In this document: one piece after another, positions 1 to 6,100 of the stretch
Numbering within the stretch: the first letter of the stretch is position 1
Layout: the number at the start of each line of letters is the position of its first letter
Assembly (NCBI GenBank): GCA_030146905.1
Contig: JASLAV010001288.1
Coordinates: 1-10,424, forward strand
DNA from: Lentzea sp.
GTDB lineage: Bacteria > Actinomycetota > Actinomycetes > Mycobacteriales > Pseudonocardiaceae
Length of the DNA stretch: 10,424 nucleotides
Reading direction: 5' to 3'
Made by a program: the position numbers and the translations under genes
Notes under the pieces: generated by a model
Database searches by the model: none
The model's input: the letters and a program-made list of their open reading frames with translations, nothing else
What the model was told of the DNA's origin: nothing

Positions 1-962
1 TCGCCCAGGGCGCGCGCATCGTCGAGGAGGCGGACGATGTCTGGGGCGAGTCCGAGATGGTGATGAAGGTCAAGGAGCCGGTGGCGGAGGAGTACCACCG
101 CCTCCGCGAGGACCTCACCCTCTTCACCTACCTCCACCTCGCCGCCGACAAGCCGCTGACCGAGGCCCTGCTGGCCTCCGGCACGACGGCCATCGCCTAC
201 GAGACCGTGCAGCTGCCCAACCGCTCCCTGCCCCTGCTCGCCCCGATGTCCGAGGTCGCGGGCCGGCTCGCCCCGCAGGTCGGCGCGTTCTCGCTGATGA
301 AGCCCTCCGGCGGCCGCGGCGTGCTGCCCGGTGGCGTCCCGGGTGTCGCCCCGGCCCGCGTGGTCGTGATCGGCGGCGGCGTGGCCGGCCTCAACGCCGC
401 CACCATCGCCGTCGGCATGGGCGCCGACGTCCAGATCCTCGACACCAACGTCGACCGCCTGCGCCAGATCGACGCCCAGTTCCAGGGCCGGCTGCGCACG
501 CTGGCCTCGAACTCGTTCGCGATCGAGCAGGCCGTCCGCGAGGCCGACCTGGTCATCGGCGCCGTGCTGGTCCCCGGTGCCGCCGCCCCGAAGCTCGTGT
601 CGAACGCGCTGGTCGCGGACATGAAGCCGGGTTCGGTGCTGGTGGACATCGCCATCGACCAGGGCGGCTGCTTCGAGGACTCCCGCCCCACCACGCACGC
701 CGAGCCGACCTACGAGGTCCACAACTCGGTCTTCTACTGCGTCGCCAACATGCCCGGCGCCGTCCCGCGCACCTCGACCTACGCGCTCACCAACGTGACG
801 CTCCCCTACGCGGTCGCGCTGGCCGAGAAGGGCTGGGAGAAGGCGCTCGAGGACGACCGTTCGCTGGCCCTGGGCCTCAACGTCCACGCCGGTCAGCTGA
901 CCAACGGCCCGGTGGCCGAGGCGACCGGGCTGGTGCACACGCCGCTGGAGTCCGTGGTCTGA
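1..962 (+). CDS. ald: Alanine dehydrogenase, 5'-truncated by the window edge
   Basis: NAD-dependent L-alanine dehydrogenase, interconverting L-alanine and pyruvate plus ammonia in the cytoplasm. The reading frame is open from position 3, and 319 codons are present before the TGA. Alignment from memory with the 371-residue M. tuberculosis Ald places the first codon at about residue 52, so only the N-terminal part is missing. Visible family hallmarks are KVKEP (second Lys, nt 72, corresponds to catalytic Lys75), FTYLHLA (His at nt 135 corresponds to His96), SGTTAIAYETVQ, LAPMSEVAGRLA, the Rossmann glycine motif VVVIGGGVAGLNAA, IGAVLVPG..APKLVS, DIAIDQGGCFE (Asp at nt 657 corresponds to Asp270), and YCVANMPGAVPRTSTYALTN. 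No key residue is lost. It is transcribed toward the TetR/MFS pair and ends before a terminator-like hairpin. Its promoter lies outside the window. Identification is very secure. Confidence 0.97.
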   Translation, partial: AQGARIVEEADDVWGESEMVMKVKEPVAEEYHRLREDLTLFTYLHLAADKPLTEALLASGTTAIAYETVQLPNRSLPLLAPMSEVAGRLAPQVGAFSLMKPSGGRGVLPGGVPGVAPARVVVIGGGVAGLNAATIAVGMGADVQILDTNVDRLRQIDAQFQGRLRTLASNSFAIEQAVREADLVIGAVLVPGAAAPKLVSNALVADMKPGSVLVDIAIDQGGCFEDSRPTTHAEPTYEVHNSVFYCVANMPGAVPRTSTYALTNVTLPYAVALAEKGWEKALEDDRSLALGLNVHAGQLTNGPVAEATGLVHTPLESVV

Positions 963-982
963 GACCAAACCGGATGAAGAGG

Positions 983-1020
983 CCCCCGCACGCGACGACA
1001 CGCTGCGGGGGTTTCGCTTT
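983..1020 (+). terminator. Intrinsic terminator-like hairpin after ald
   Basis: CCCCCGCA (983-990) pairs perfectly with TGCGGGGG (1004-1011) around a 13-nt loop, and is followed by GTTTCGCTTT, a T-rich tail. It begins 20 bp past the ald stop and lies between two convergent genes, so it probably ends ald transcription. On the opposite strand the tail is only weakly T-rich, so it is less likely to terminate the TetR transcript. Confidence 0.8.
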
Positions 1021-1082
1021 CCGGCGGCGAACGGGGATCTCGTACGGCACCGGGAGCCTGCTCGGCGACGAGCTCCGCGCCG

Positions 1083-1763
1083 CTACCGCAACGCCGCCAC
1101 CCGCGCCTTGATCCCGTCGATCACGCAGTCGAGCCCGAACTCGAACTGCCCTCCCAGCGACCACAGGGAGGGCTCGTCCAGCATCTCGATGTAGCGCGGG
1201 TGCTTGTCGCGGTACAGGTCGGCGATCTTCGCCAGGTCCGGTGGCCGCGACTCGGTGCCGCCGCTGCCGACGAAGTTCACCTCGGCCGTCGCGAAGCCGA
1301 GGACGAAGCTCGACACCGTCGACACCGACAGGGACGCCTCGACCGCCGACAACCCGGCCGCGCGCATCGGTTCGAGCATCGAGTCGGCCATCGCGACCGC
1401 GTTCGGGCCGATGGTGGTGAACTGGCCGATGCCGCGCAGCCACCACGGGTGTTCGAGCGCGATGCGGCGCAGCGCGTGCATCATCTCGCGCAGCGCGGGT
1501 TCCCAGTCGGCGTCCGGTGCCGGCAGCGGGAACTCGCCGTAGATCTCGTCGAGGCACAGCTCGATCAGCGCGTCCTTGGTCGGCACGTGCCAGTACAGCG
1601 ACATCGGTGCCGCACCGAGTTCGGCCGCGAGCTTGCGCATGGACAGCTTCGCCAGGCCGTGCTCGTCCAGCATCTCCATCGCCTTGCGGACGATCGCCTC
1701 CCGGCTCAGGCCGAGGGGCTGGCCGCTGCCGGGCCTGGGTTTGCCGAACCACACGCTGTCCAC
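1083..1763 (-). CDS. TetR-family transcriptional repressor (TetR_C type)
   Basis: Protein of 226 residues. The N-terminal DNA-binding domain spans about residues 18-66. The helix-turn-helix region is LSMRKLAAELGAAPMSLYWHV (about 40-60), followed by PTKDALIELCLDEIYGE, a pattern typical of the TetR subfamily whose C-terminal half is the tetracycline-repressor-like ligand-binding and dimerisation domain. The C-terminal half is all-helical, with no other recognisable domain. The start is GTG at 1763, with a weak TAGGA Shine-Dalgarno sequence that overlaps the end of the upstream MFS gene. Only 9 bp separate the two genes, so they form one transcript, MFS first. By family knowledge it should repress that transporter operon and be released by a small-molecule ligand, probably a transporter substrate. 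The double operator upstream of the MFS gene is the obvious target. The ligand cannot be inferred. Confident on family, inferential on regulon. Confidence 0.93.
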   Translation of the reverse strand: MDSVWFGKPRPGSGQPLGLSREAIVRKAMEMLDEHGLAKLSMRKLAAELGAAPMSLYWHVPTKDALIELCLDEIYGEFPLPAPDADWEPALREMMHALRRIALEHPWWLRGIGQFTTIGPNAVAMADSMLEPMRAAGLSAVEASLSVSTVSSFVLGFATAEVNFVGSGGTESRPPDLAKIADLYRDKHPRYIEMLDEPSLWSLGGQFEFGLDCVIDGIKARVAALR

Positions 1764-1772
1764 TGCTCGATC

Positions 1773-3224
1773 CTAAGCACGCCGGAGCAGCACGCTCGCC
1801 ACAACACCTCCCAGGAACACCGACACGGCACCGATCACCAGGCTGACGCTCATCCCCGACGAGAACGCCTCGCGCACCACGGTGAGGTCCGCGCCGCTGT
1901 GCAGCGCCTCCGACAACGACCGTCCCGGCACGCCGTCCGGCAGCGCGGCGACGAACCGCGCGGAGAGCAGCGCACCGAGGATCGCGATGCCGAACGACGA
2001 CCCCAGCTCGGCCAGCGTCGACGACAGCCCCGAGGCGATGCCGGCGCGTTCCGGCGGGATCGCGCCCATCAGTGCGTTGACCGCAACCGGTTGCGCCACA
2101 CCGACACCGACGCCGATCAGGACCAGACCTGCCAGCGTCGGCGGGTAGGTCGTGCCGATCGAGAGCAGCACCACGCCGCCGGCGACGATCGTCATGCCGA
2201 GCAGCATCGCCTTGCTGGCGCCCAGCTTCAGCACGAGCTGACCCAGGGTGTTGCTGGTGACGAGCAACGCGATCGCCATCGGCGCCACGCGCAGACCGGC
2301 CTCCAGCGGGCTGTAGCCGAGCACTCCCTGCAGGTGCTGGGTGAGCAGGAAGAGCGAGCCCGCCATGCCGAACGCCGCCAGCACGCCCGACGCCACGGCA
2401 CCGGTGAAGCGGCGGTCGGCGAAGAACCCGAGGTCCAGCATCGGGTCCGCGGTGTGCCGTTCCCACAACGCGAAGGCCGTCATCGCCACCAGCCCCAGCG
2501 CGAGCGGCACGCCGAACTGCAGTGAGCCGAAACCGTTCTCCGGCACCGAGATCACCGCGTACACCAGCGAGACCATGCCGACGATCGACAGGATCGAGCC
2601 GAGCACGTCCGGTTTGCGCACGGTCGGGTCCTTCGACTCCGGCACCAGGAACGCGACGGCCGCGATGGCCAGCAGCGCCACCGGGACGTTGATCAGGAAC
2701 ACCGAGCCCCACCAGAAGTGCTTGATCAGCGCGCCACCGATCACGGGGCCGGCCGCGAAGCCGAGGCTGGTGACGGCGGCCCAGACGCCGATGGCCTTCG
2801 GGCGTTCCTTCTCGTCGAACAGCTGCACCAGCACGGCGAGCGTGCCCGGCATCAGCAACGCCGCGCCGATGCCCATGAACCCGCGCGCCGCGATCAACGC
2901 CTCGGACGTGCCCGCGTAGGCGGCGACGGCACTGCCAGCACCGAACAGCGCCAACCCGCCCAGCAACGCCCGCTTGCGGCCGAACCGGTCGCTCAGCGAA
3001 CCGGTCGTGAGCAGCAGACCCGCCAGCGCCAGCGAGTAGGCGTTGATCATCCACTGGATGTCGGCGGTGCTCGCGCCGAGACCGGTGGAGATCGACGGGA
3101 TCGCCACGTTCAGCACGGTGTTGTCCAGCACCACGACCATCACGGACAGGCAGAGCACGCCCAGCACGGCCCAGCGCTGCGGGTGCGGCTGCACCCCGAC
3201 GGTCTCTGTCGCAGTCGTACTCAT
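1773..3224 (-). CDS. MFS drug exporter, DHA2 (14-TM, EmrB/QacA) family
   Basis: Integral membrane protein of 483 residues, expected to export a drug or metabolite by proton antiport. TM1 carries the DHA2 signature LDNTVLNVAIP (residues 33-43) with a membrane Asp34, in the same position as the functional TM1 Asp of QacA. Further hallmarks are WMINAYSLALAGLLL (TM2), motif A GSLSDRFGRKR (75-85), the motif B Arg114 in ARGFMGIGAALLMP, and the antiporter motif C-like GFAAGPVIGGAL (155-166). Length and hydrophobic pattern fit 14 TM segments. The start is ATG at 3224, with a strong GGAGG (3230-3234) spaced 5 bp upstream. The gene is first in an operon with the TetR gene. Substrate is unknown, and related proteins carry dyes, quaternary ammonium compounds or self-made antibiotics. 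No biosynthetic genes nearby point to a product. Confidence 0.95.
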   Translation of the reverse strand: MSTTATETVGVQPHPQRWAVLGVLCLSVMVVVLDNTVLNVAIPSISTGLGASTADIQWMINAYSLALAGLLLTTGSLSDRFGRKRALLGGLALFGAGSAVAAYAGTSEALIAARGFMGIGAALLMPGTLAVLVQLFDEKERPKAIGVWAAVTSLGFAAGPVIGGALIKHFWWGSVFLINVPVALLAIAAVAFLVPESKDPTVRKPDVLGSILSIVGMVSLVYAVISVPENGFGSLQFGVPLALGLVAMTAFALWERHTADPMLDLGFFADRRFTGAVASGVLAAFGMAGSLFLLTQHLQGVLGYSPLEAGLRVAPMAIALLVTSNTLGQLVLKLGASKAMLLGMTIVAGGVVLLSIGTTYPPTLAGLVLIGVGVGVAQPVAVNALMGAIPPERAGIASGLSSTLAELGSSFGIAILGALLSARFVAALPDGVPGRSLSEALHSGADLTVVREAFSSGMSVSLVIGAVSVFLGGVVASVLLRRA

Positions 3225-3229
3225 GAAGT

Positions 3230-3234
3230 CCTCC
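3230..3234 (-). promoter_or_regulatory. Ribosome binding site of the MFS gene
   Basis: On the - strand, GGGGGAGGA ends 4-5 nt before the ATG. The near-perfect match to the anti-Shine-Dalgarno sequence fixes the start at 3224. Confidence 0.85.
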
Positions 3235-3236
3235 CC

Positions 3237-3269
3237 CTTACGGTGTACGAGGAACTTACACCGTACGAG
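3237..3269 (-). promoter_or_regulatory. Double TetR-type operator of the MFS-TetR operon
   Basis: Two 15-bp boxes read on the + strand: CTTACGGTGTACGAG (3237-3251) and CTTACACCGTACGAG (3255-3269). They are direct repeats with an 18-bp period, identical except for the central three bases, which are GGT in one and ACC in the other. Each contains the small palindrome TACnnnGTA. Together they also form a perfect 9-bp inverted repeat, TACGGTGTA (3239-3247) and TACACCGTA (3257-3265), separated by 9 bp. The element sits just upstream of the MFS ribosome binding site and covers the proposed -10 box, a position suited to repression. Binding by the adjacent TetR protein is inference. The sequence symmetry is directly visible. 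Confidence 0.82.
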
Positions 3270-3283
3270 AGCGGAGGACGCAA
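3255..3283 (-). promoter_or_regulatory. Candidate sigma-70-type promoter for MFS-TetR
   Basis: On the - strand, TTGCGT (3283-3278) and TGTAAG (3260-3255) are separated by 17 bp. Each matches 4 of 6 bases of the housekeeping -35 and -10 consensus. Transcription would begin near 3248, giving a leader of about 24 nt that contains the ribosome binding site. The -10 box lies inside the operator, consistent with steric repression. The match is modest, so this is a proposal. Confidence 0.4.
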
Positions 3284-3359
3284 GCCGTTTTCACGAAGAT
3301 CAGGAAGGAGGGAGGAGGAGAAAATAAAGGGCGGCCGCGCTCAACCAGCCTGGGGGTCA

Positions 3360-3402
3360 CTGGGAGCGGGGCCGCCGTGACCAAATATAGCGGCTCTCCC
3401 AG
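3360..3402. repeat. Imperfect inverted repeat (two-part stem)
   Basis: CTGGGAG (3360-3366) pairs with CTCCCAG (3396-3402), and inside it GCCGC (3371-3375) pairs with GCGGC (3390-3394). The bulge is 4 nt on one side and 1 nt on the other, and the AT-rich loop includes AAATATA. No T-tract follows on either strand, so it is not a classical terminator. It could be an operator or leader structure, or chance in GC-rich DNA. Confidence 0.5.
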
Positions 3403-3449
3403 GGCGGCGCCCAGCACCCCCGCCAAACGGGACCGAAAAGTTTCATGGA

Positions 3450-3479
3450 CCAGACCGCGGCCGCGTCCGACCGGTCTGG
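3450..3479. repeat. Perfect 8-bp inverted repeat, 14-nt spacer
   Basis: CCAGACCG (3450-3457) and CGGTCTGG (3472-3479) are exact reverse complements around a 14-nt GC-rich spacer. The element lies 90 bp upstream of the start at 3569, where an operator or 5' leader hairpin could act on the + strand gene run. No T-tract follows. The symmetry is clear but the function is unknown. Confidence 0.55.
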
Positions 3480-3556
3480 CAAACGAGTGAAATCGCCCGC
3501 AGCCGGTGCGCCGAGCAGGAACAACGACCGATGAAGCAGGAGTCGGGTGTCCCTCG

Positions 3557-3563
3557 AAGGGAG
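3557..3563 (+). promoter_or_regulatory. Ribosome binding site deciding the start at 3569
   Basis: AAGGGAG lies 5 nt before ATG at 3569. An in-frame ATG 63 nt further upstream (3506) has no such site, so the shorter 60-residue product is preferred. Confidence 0.75.
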
Positions 3564-3568
3564 ATTCC

Positions 3569-3751
3569 ATGGCTGAACCACAGGGATGGATCCACTGCCA
3601 CGACCCGTTCGGTCGGGACAGGTCGATGACCGTTCTGCTCGAGAACGACCGAGTTCTCCTGGTCGCGCCGCCGGGCCAGACCGCTGTGATGTCCGCCACT
3701 CAGACGCGTCGGCTGGGCTCTTTGCTCGACCAGGCCTCGGCGAAGATGTGA
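3569..3751 (+). CDS. Small protein of unknown function (60 aa)
   Basis: Not assigned to a named family. The product is 60 residues: a short N-terminal part rich in His, Gly and Trp (GWIHCHDPFGRD), then a probable pair of beta-strands, SMTVLLENDRVLLVAPPGQTAVM, and a C-terminal amphipathic helix, TQTRRLGSLLDQASAKM. There is no signal peptide or membrane segment, so it is probably cytosolic. The start at ATG 3569 is set by AAGGGAG upstream. The TGA stop overlaps the next ATG by one base (TGATG), a typical sign of translational coupling, so the two products may act together. Codon use (strong G/C at third positions) supports real coding. I recall similar short proteins in Pseudonocardiales genomes, but this could not be checked. 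Confidence 0.72.
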   Translation: MAEPQGWIHCHDPFGRDRSMTVLLENDRVLLVAPPGQTAVMSATQTRRLGSLLDQASAKM

Positions 3752-4191
3752 TGGACGAGGCGCTGCGCGACGCGGTGCTGGAACGGCTGGCACTGCTGGA
3801 CGAGGCGGCCGAGCACGGCGCGGCCGAGGCGCTGGTTCCGCTGGCCCGCGCGGAGATCCACCGCTTGGCCGACGGCTGGCGGTTGCTGCTGACGGTCCAC
3901 CAGCCCGACGAGGACGGCCGGTGCAAGGCGTGTCCCGGCTGGCTGCGCCGTCGGCGGTGGCCCTGCCAGGTCTGGAACATGGCCCACCGGCACCTGATCG
4001 GGGAAGGGCTGCCGCACCGGGAGCGCCGCAGGCCGCTGCGCAACCCGTTCACCCGATCCGGCACGATCGACGAGGTGCCCGCCGAAGCTCCCGCCGAGGC
4101 GACGACCGAGTTGCCGATCTTGACAAGCCCGCCGCAGGCCACGCACCGCGCGCCCGTCGTTTCGCGGCCGAAGCACGCGTTGCCCGACTGA
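3751..4191 (+). CDS. Cys/His-containing protein of unknown function (146 aa)
   Basis: Not assigned to a named family. Residues 1-50 form a charged helical region (LRDAVLERLALLDEAAEHGAAEALVPLARAEIHRLADGW pattern). The centre holds a compact Cys/His block: DGRC58KAC61PGWLRRRRWPC72QVWNMAH79RH81. The CxxC-x10-C-x6-H spacing could bind zinc, flanked by a very basic RRRR run and three Trp residues. This is an inference from spacing only. The C-terminal 50 residues are Pro/Ala/Thr-rich and look disordered. There is no signal peptide or membrane segment. Translation starts at ATG 3751, overlapping the stop of the upstream gene. GTG at 3748 is an alternative. The ABC ATPase start follows 21 bp after the stop, so the gene probably belongs to the same transcript. 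It could be a nucleic-acid-binding or regulatory partner of the transporter, but nothing proves this. Confidence 0.78.
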   Translation: MDEALRDAVLERLALLDEAAEHGAAEALVPLARAEIHRLADGWRLLLTVHQPDEDGRCKACPGWLRRRRWPCQVWNMAHRHLIGEGLPHRERRRPLRNPFTRSGTIDEVPAEAPAEATTELPILTSPPQATHRAPVVSRPKHALPD

Positions 4192-4212
4192 CGATCAGGC
4201 AGGATGGGCCGC

Positions 4213-5172
4213 ATGCATGACGGCAGCGGCCTCATCGCGGTGCAGAACCTGACCAAGCAGTTCGGTTCGGTCACCGCGGTGCAGAACCTGAGCTTCACCG
4301 TGTCACCCGGCAGCGTGACGGGCTTCCTCGGCCCGAACGGCGCCGGGAAGACCACGACCCTGCGCATGTTGCTGGGCCTGGTGAAGCCGACCAGTGGCAT
4401 CGCGACGATCAACGGCAGGCAGTTCCACCAGCTCGGCCAGCCCGGCCGCGTGGTGGGCGCGGTGCTGGAGGCGCAGGGTTTCCACCCCTCGCGCACCGCA
4501 CGCAACCACCTGCGCGTGTACGCGGCGGCGATCGGCGTGCCGGACGCGCAGGCCGACCAGGTCCTGGGCCTGGTCGGCCTCGCGACGGCGGCGGACCGCA
4601 CCGTGGGCGGGTTCTCGCTGGGCATGAAGCAGCGGCTGGCGCTGGCCACCGCGCTGCTCGGTGACCCGCAGGTGCTGGTGCTGGACGAGCCCGCGAACGG
4701 TCTCGACCCCGAAGGCATCGCGTGGCTGCGGACGTTCCTGCAGTCCTACGCCCGCATGGGCCGCACCGTGCTGATCTCCAGCCACCTGCTCGCCGAGGTC
4801 GAGCAGACCGTCGACCAGGTCGTGATCATCTCGCGCGGGCAGACGATGTTCTACGGGCCGCTGGCGCAGTTGCGGCAGTCGCAGAGCAAGCGCGTCCTGG
4901 TGCAGCCGTCGGACGTCAACACGCTGGCGAACGTGCTGCGTGCGGCGAGCGTGCACGTCGAGCAGCTGCCCGACGGCAGGCTCGCGGTGACCGGCGTGGA
5001 CGCCAAGTACGTGGCGGACACGGCGTTGCAGGCGAACGTGTCGATCTACGGCATCCAGGAGGAGCAGGTCGACCTGGAGCGGCTGTTCTTCCAGCTCACC
5101 AGTGGCCAGTACGCCGGGCACGCGCCGGCTCCGTACCAGCAGCAGCAACAGCAACAGGGTGGTTGGGCCTGA
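4213..5172 (+). CDS. ABC transporter ATP-binding protein (ABC-2/drug-export type)
   Basis: Cytoplasmic ATPase of 319 residues that powers the permease encoded next. It is a complete single nucleotide-binding domain: Walker A GPNGAGKT (40-47), signature FSLGMKQRLALA (134-145) with LGMKQ in place of LSGGQ as usual in this subfamily, Walker B VLVLDEPANGLD (154-165) with catalytic Glu159, and switch His191 in SSHLL. Residues after about 215 form the extra C-terminal domain common in drug and antibiotic exporters (BcrA/DrrA-like, CcmA-type COG1131). The protein ends in PYQQQQQQQGGWA, seven Gln (309-315) encoded by a CAG/CAA run. ATG at 4213 is chosen because the purine-rich AGGATGGG precedes it by a suitable distance, whereas ATG 4204 has AGG immediately adjacent. 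Its stop overlaps the permease ATG by one base. Substrate unknown. Confidence 0.93.
   Translation: MHDGSGLIAVQNLTKQFGSVTAVQNLSFTVSPGSVTGFLGPNGAGKTTTLRMLLGLVKPTSGIATINGRQFHQLGQPGRVVGAVLEAQGFHPSRTARNHLRVYAAAIGVPDAQADQVLGLVGLATAADRTVGGFSLGMKQRLALATALLGDPQVLVLDEPANGLDPEGIAWLRTFLQSYARMGRTVLISSHLLAEVEQTVDQVVIISRGQTMFYGPLAQLRQSQSKRVLVQPSDVNTLANVLRAASVHVEQLPDGRLAVTGVDAKYVADTALQANVSIYGIQEEQVDLERLFFQLTSGQYAGHAPAPYQQQQQQQGGWA
5137..5157 (+). repeat. CAG/CAA trinucleotide run encoding poly-Gln
   Basis: Seven consecutive Gln codons (CAG x3, CAA, CAG, CAA, CAG) lie just before the end of the ABC ATPase gene. Mixed codons make it less slippage-prone than a pure repeat. It encodes a presumably unstructured tail. 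Confidence 0.85.
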
Positions 5173-6044
5173 TGGGCAACCTCGTACAGGCGGAGCTCCG
5201 CAAGACGACCACGACCGGGCTCTGGTGGGGGCTGCTGATCCCGACCGCCGTGCTGGCGCTGGGCTGGGGGCTCGCGACCGGTCTGCTCGGGCAGTTCTTC
5301 GTGGACCTCGCGTCGTCGTCGGACGTGGACGAGGTGTCGGACTTCCTCGGGGTGACGCCGGACCAGTGGAAGATCTCGCTGTTCGGCATCGCGCGGGCGA
5401 TCAACGTGTCGACGATCTTCCCGTTGATCTTCGGTGCGCTCGCGGTGTCCGGTGAGATCCAGCGGCGGACGATCACGACGACGTTCCTGACCGCGCCGTC
5501 GCGGATGCACGCGATGCTGGCGAAGATGCTGGTCTACGTCCTGTGGGGCGCGGTCTACGGTCTCGTGATCATGCTGTTCCTCGGCATCGGCGTGGTGTTC
5601 ACCAGCTCCTCCGGGCAGCTGCCCGACGCGGGCGGCTGGGCGATGCTGACGCTGGTCTGCGTGCTGTCGTCGATCCTGATGACGATGTTCGGCGTCGGTG
5701 TCGGCGCGCTGATCCCGAACGTGGCGGGGGCGATCGTGCTCCTGCTGCTGTACTTCCTGGTGATCGAGAACGTGCTGCACGGCGTGCTCGCCTACCTCGA
5801 GGTGCCCGCGGTGATCGGCTTCCTGCCGAACGGGTCGATCAACGGGCTCACCGGGTCGGTCGCGGTCGACCTCTTCCTGTCGGCGGCCGGCGTCGTGCCG
5901 CCGGAGATCGAGGACGTGCTGCGGGCGATCGCCGGTGCCGCCGGAGCGCTCGACTGGTGGTGGTCGGGGCTCGTGTTCCTCGGCTGGGCCGGCGTCGTCT
6001 TCGCGGGCGGCTGGGCGGTCACGCAGTCCAAGGACATCACCTGA
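5172..6044 (+). CDS. ABC-2 type transporter permease
   Basis: Integral membrane protein of 290 residues, the channel partner of the preceding ATPase. Visible are an N-terminal cytosolic stretch (VQAELRKTTTTG), TM1 at about 17-37, the hallmark cytosolic segment GEIQRRTITTTFLTAPSR (94-111) found in ABC-2 permeases, and four further hydrophobic segments ending with WSGLVFLGWAGVVFAGGWAV near the C-terminus. This gives six TM spans in total, as expected for the family. An extracytoplasmic loop between about residues 220 and 260 holds PNGSINGLTGS. ATG at 5172 overlaps the ATPase stop (TGATG), showing translational coupling. The pair probably forms a 2+2 exporter of a drug, lipid or peptide. The substrate is not deducible. 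The next gene starts within 60 bp. Confidence 0.92.
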   Translation: MGNLVQAELRKTTTTGLWWGLLIPTAVLALGWGLATGLLGQFFVDLASSSDVDEVSDFLGVTPDQWKISLFGIARAINVSTIFPLIFGALAVSGEIQRRTITTTFLTAPSRMHAMLAKMLVYVLWGAVYGLVIMLFLGIGVVFTSSSGQLPDAGGWAMLTLVCVLSSILMTMFGVGVGALIPNVAGAIVLLLLYFLVIENVLHGVLAYLEVPAVIGFLPNGSINGLTGSVAVDLFLSAAGVVPPEIEDVLRAIAGAAGALDWWWSGLVFLGWAGVVFAGGWAVTQSKDIT

Positions 6045-6055
6045 CCTGCGGTAAC

Positions 6056-6063
6056 TGACGTCA
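6056..6063. promoter_or_regulatory. TGACGTCA palindrome ahead of the fused ABC exporter
   Basis: A perfect 8-bp palindrome lies in the short gap after the permease stop, 38-45 bp upstream of the preferred GTG at 6101. It may be part of a regulator site. Eight-base palindromes occur by chance, so the assignment is weak. Confidence 0.3.
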
Positions 6064-6075
6064 CGATTTTGTGTC

Positions 6076-6099
6076 GGACCCCGAACGTAATGTGGGTCC
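6076..6099. repeat. Inverted repeat overlapping candidate starts of the fused ABC exporter
   Basis: GGACCC (6076-6081) and GGGTCC (6094-6099) are exact reverse complements around a 12-nt AT-richer spacer (CCGAACGTAATG, 6082-6093). The dyad ends one base before GTG 6101. If translation starts there, the element could act as an operator or as an RNA hairpin covering the ribosome binding site. If translation starts at GTG 6071, it is inside the coding region. Confidence 0.4.
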
Positions 6100-6100
6100 C

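Larger units (their letters stand above)
3270..3568. other. Divergent intergenic region with polypurine tract and two inverted repeats
   Basis: I see no convincing gene between the operator and the start at 3569. The stretch holds a polypurine run with several GGAGG-like blocks and an A-rich end (3302-3331, one T at 3325), unusual for this GC content. It also holds an imperfect hairpin at 3360-3402 and a perfect 8-bp inverted repeat at 3450-3479, described separately. It must contain the promoter of the + strand run beginning at 3569, but no pair of -35/-10 boxes with acceptable spacing stands out. TATAGC at 3386-3391 is the best isolated -10-like hexamer. Confidence 0.6.

Noticed and set aside
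877..3054. Very long open frame on the - strand (725 codons)
   Set aside because: It is out of frame with the TetR and MFS genes on the same strand, and its translation is dominated by Arg, Gly and Ala without any domain. Long spurious frames are expected in DNA with such high third-position GC.
3377..3475. Possible short basic peptide starting at GTG 3377 (VTKYSGSPRAAP...)
   Set aside because: The purine-rich GGAG is about 10 nt away, the peptide is a Pro/Arg-rich sequence with no family, and the DNA is better explained by the inverted repeats. Coding support is too weak.
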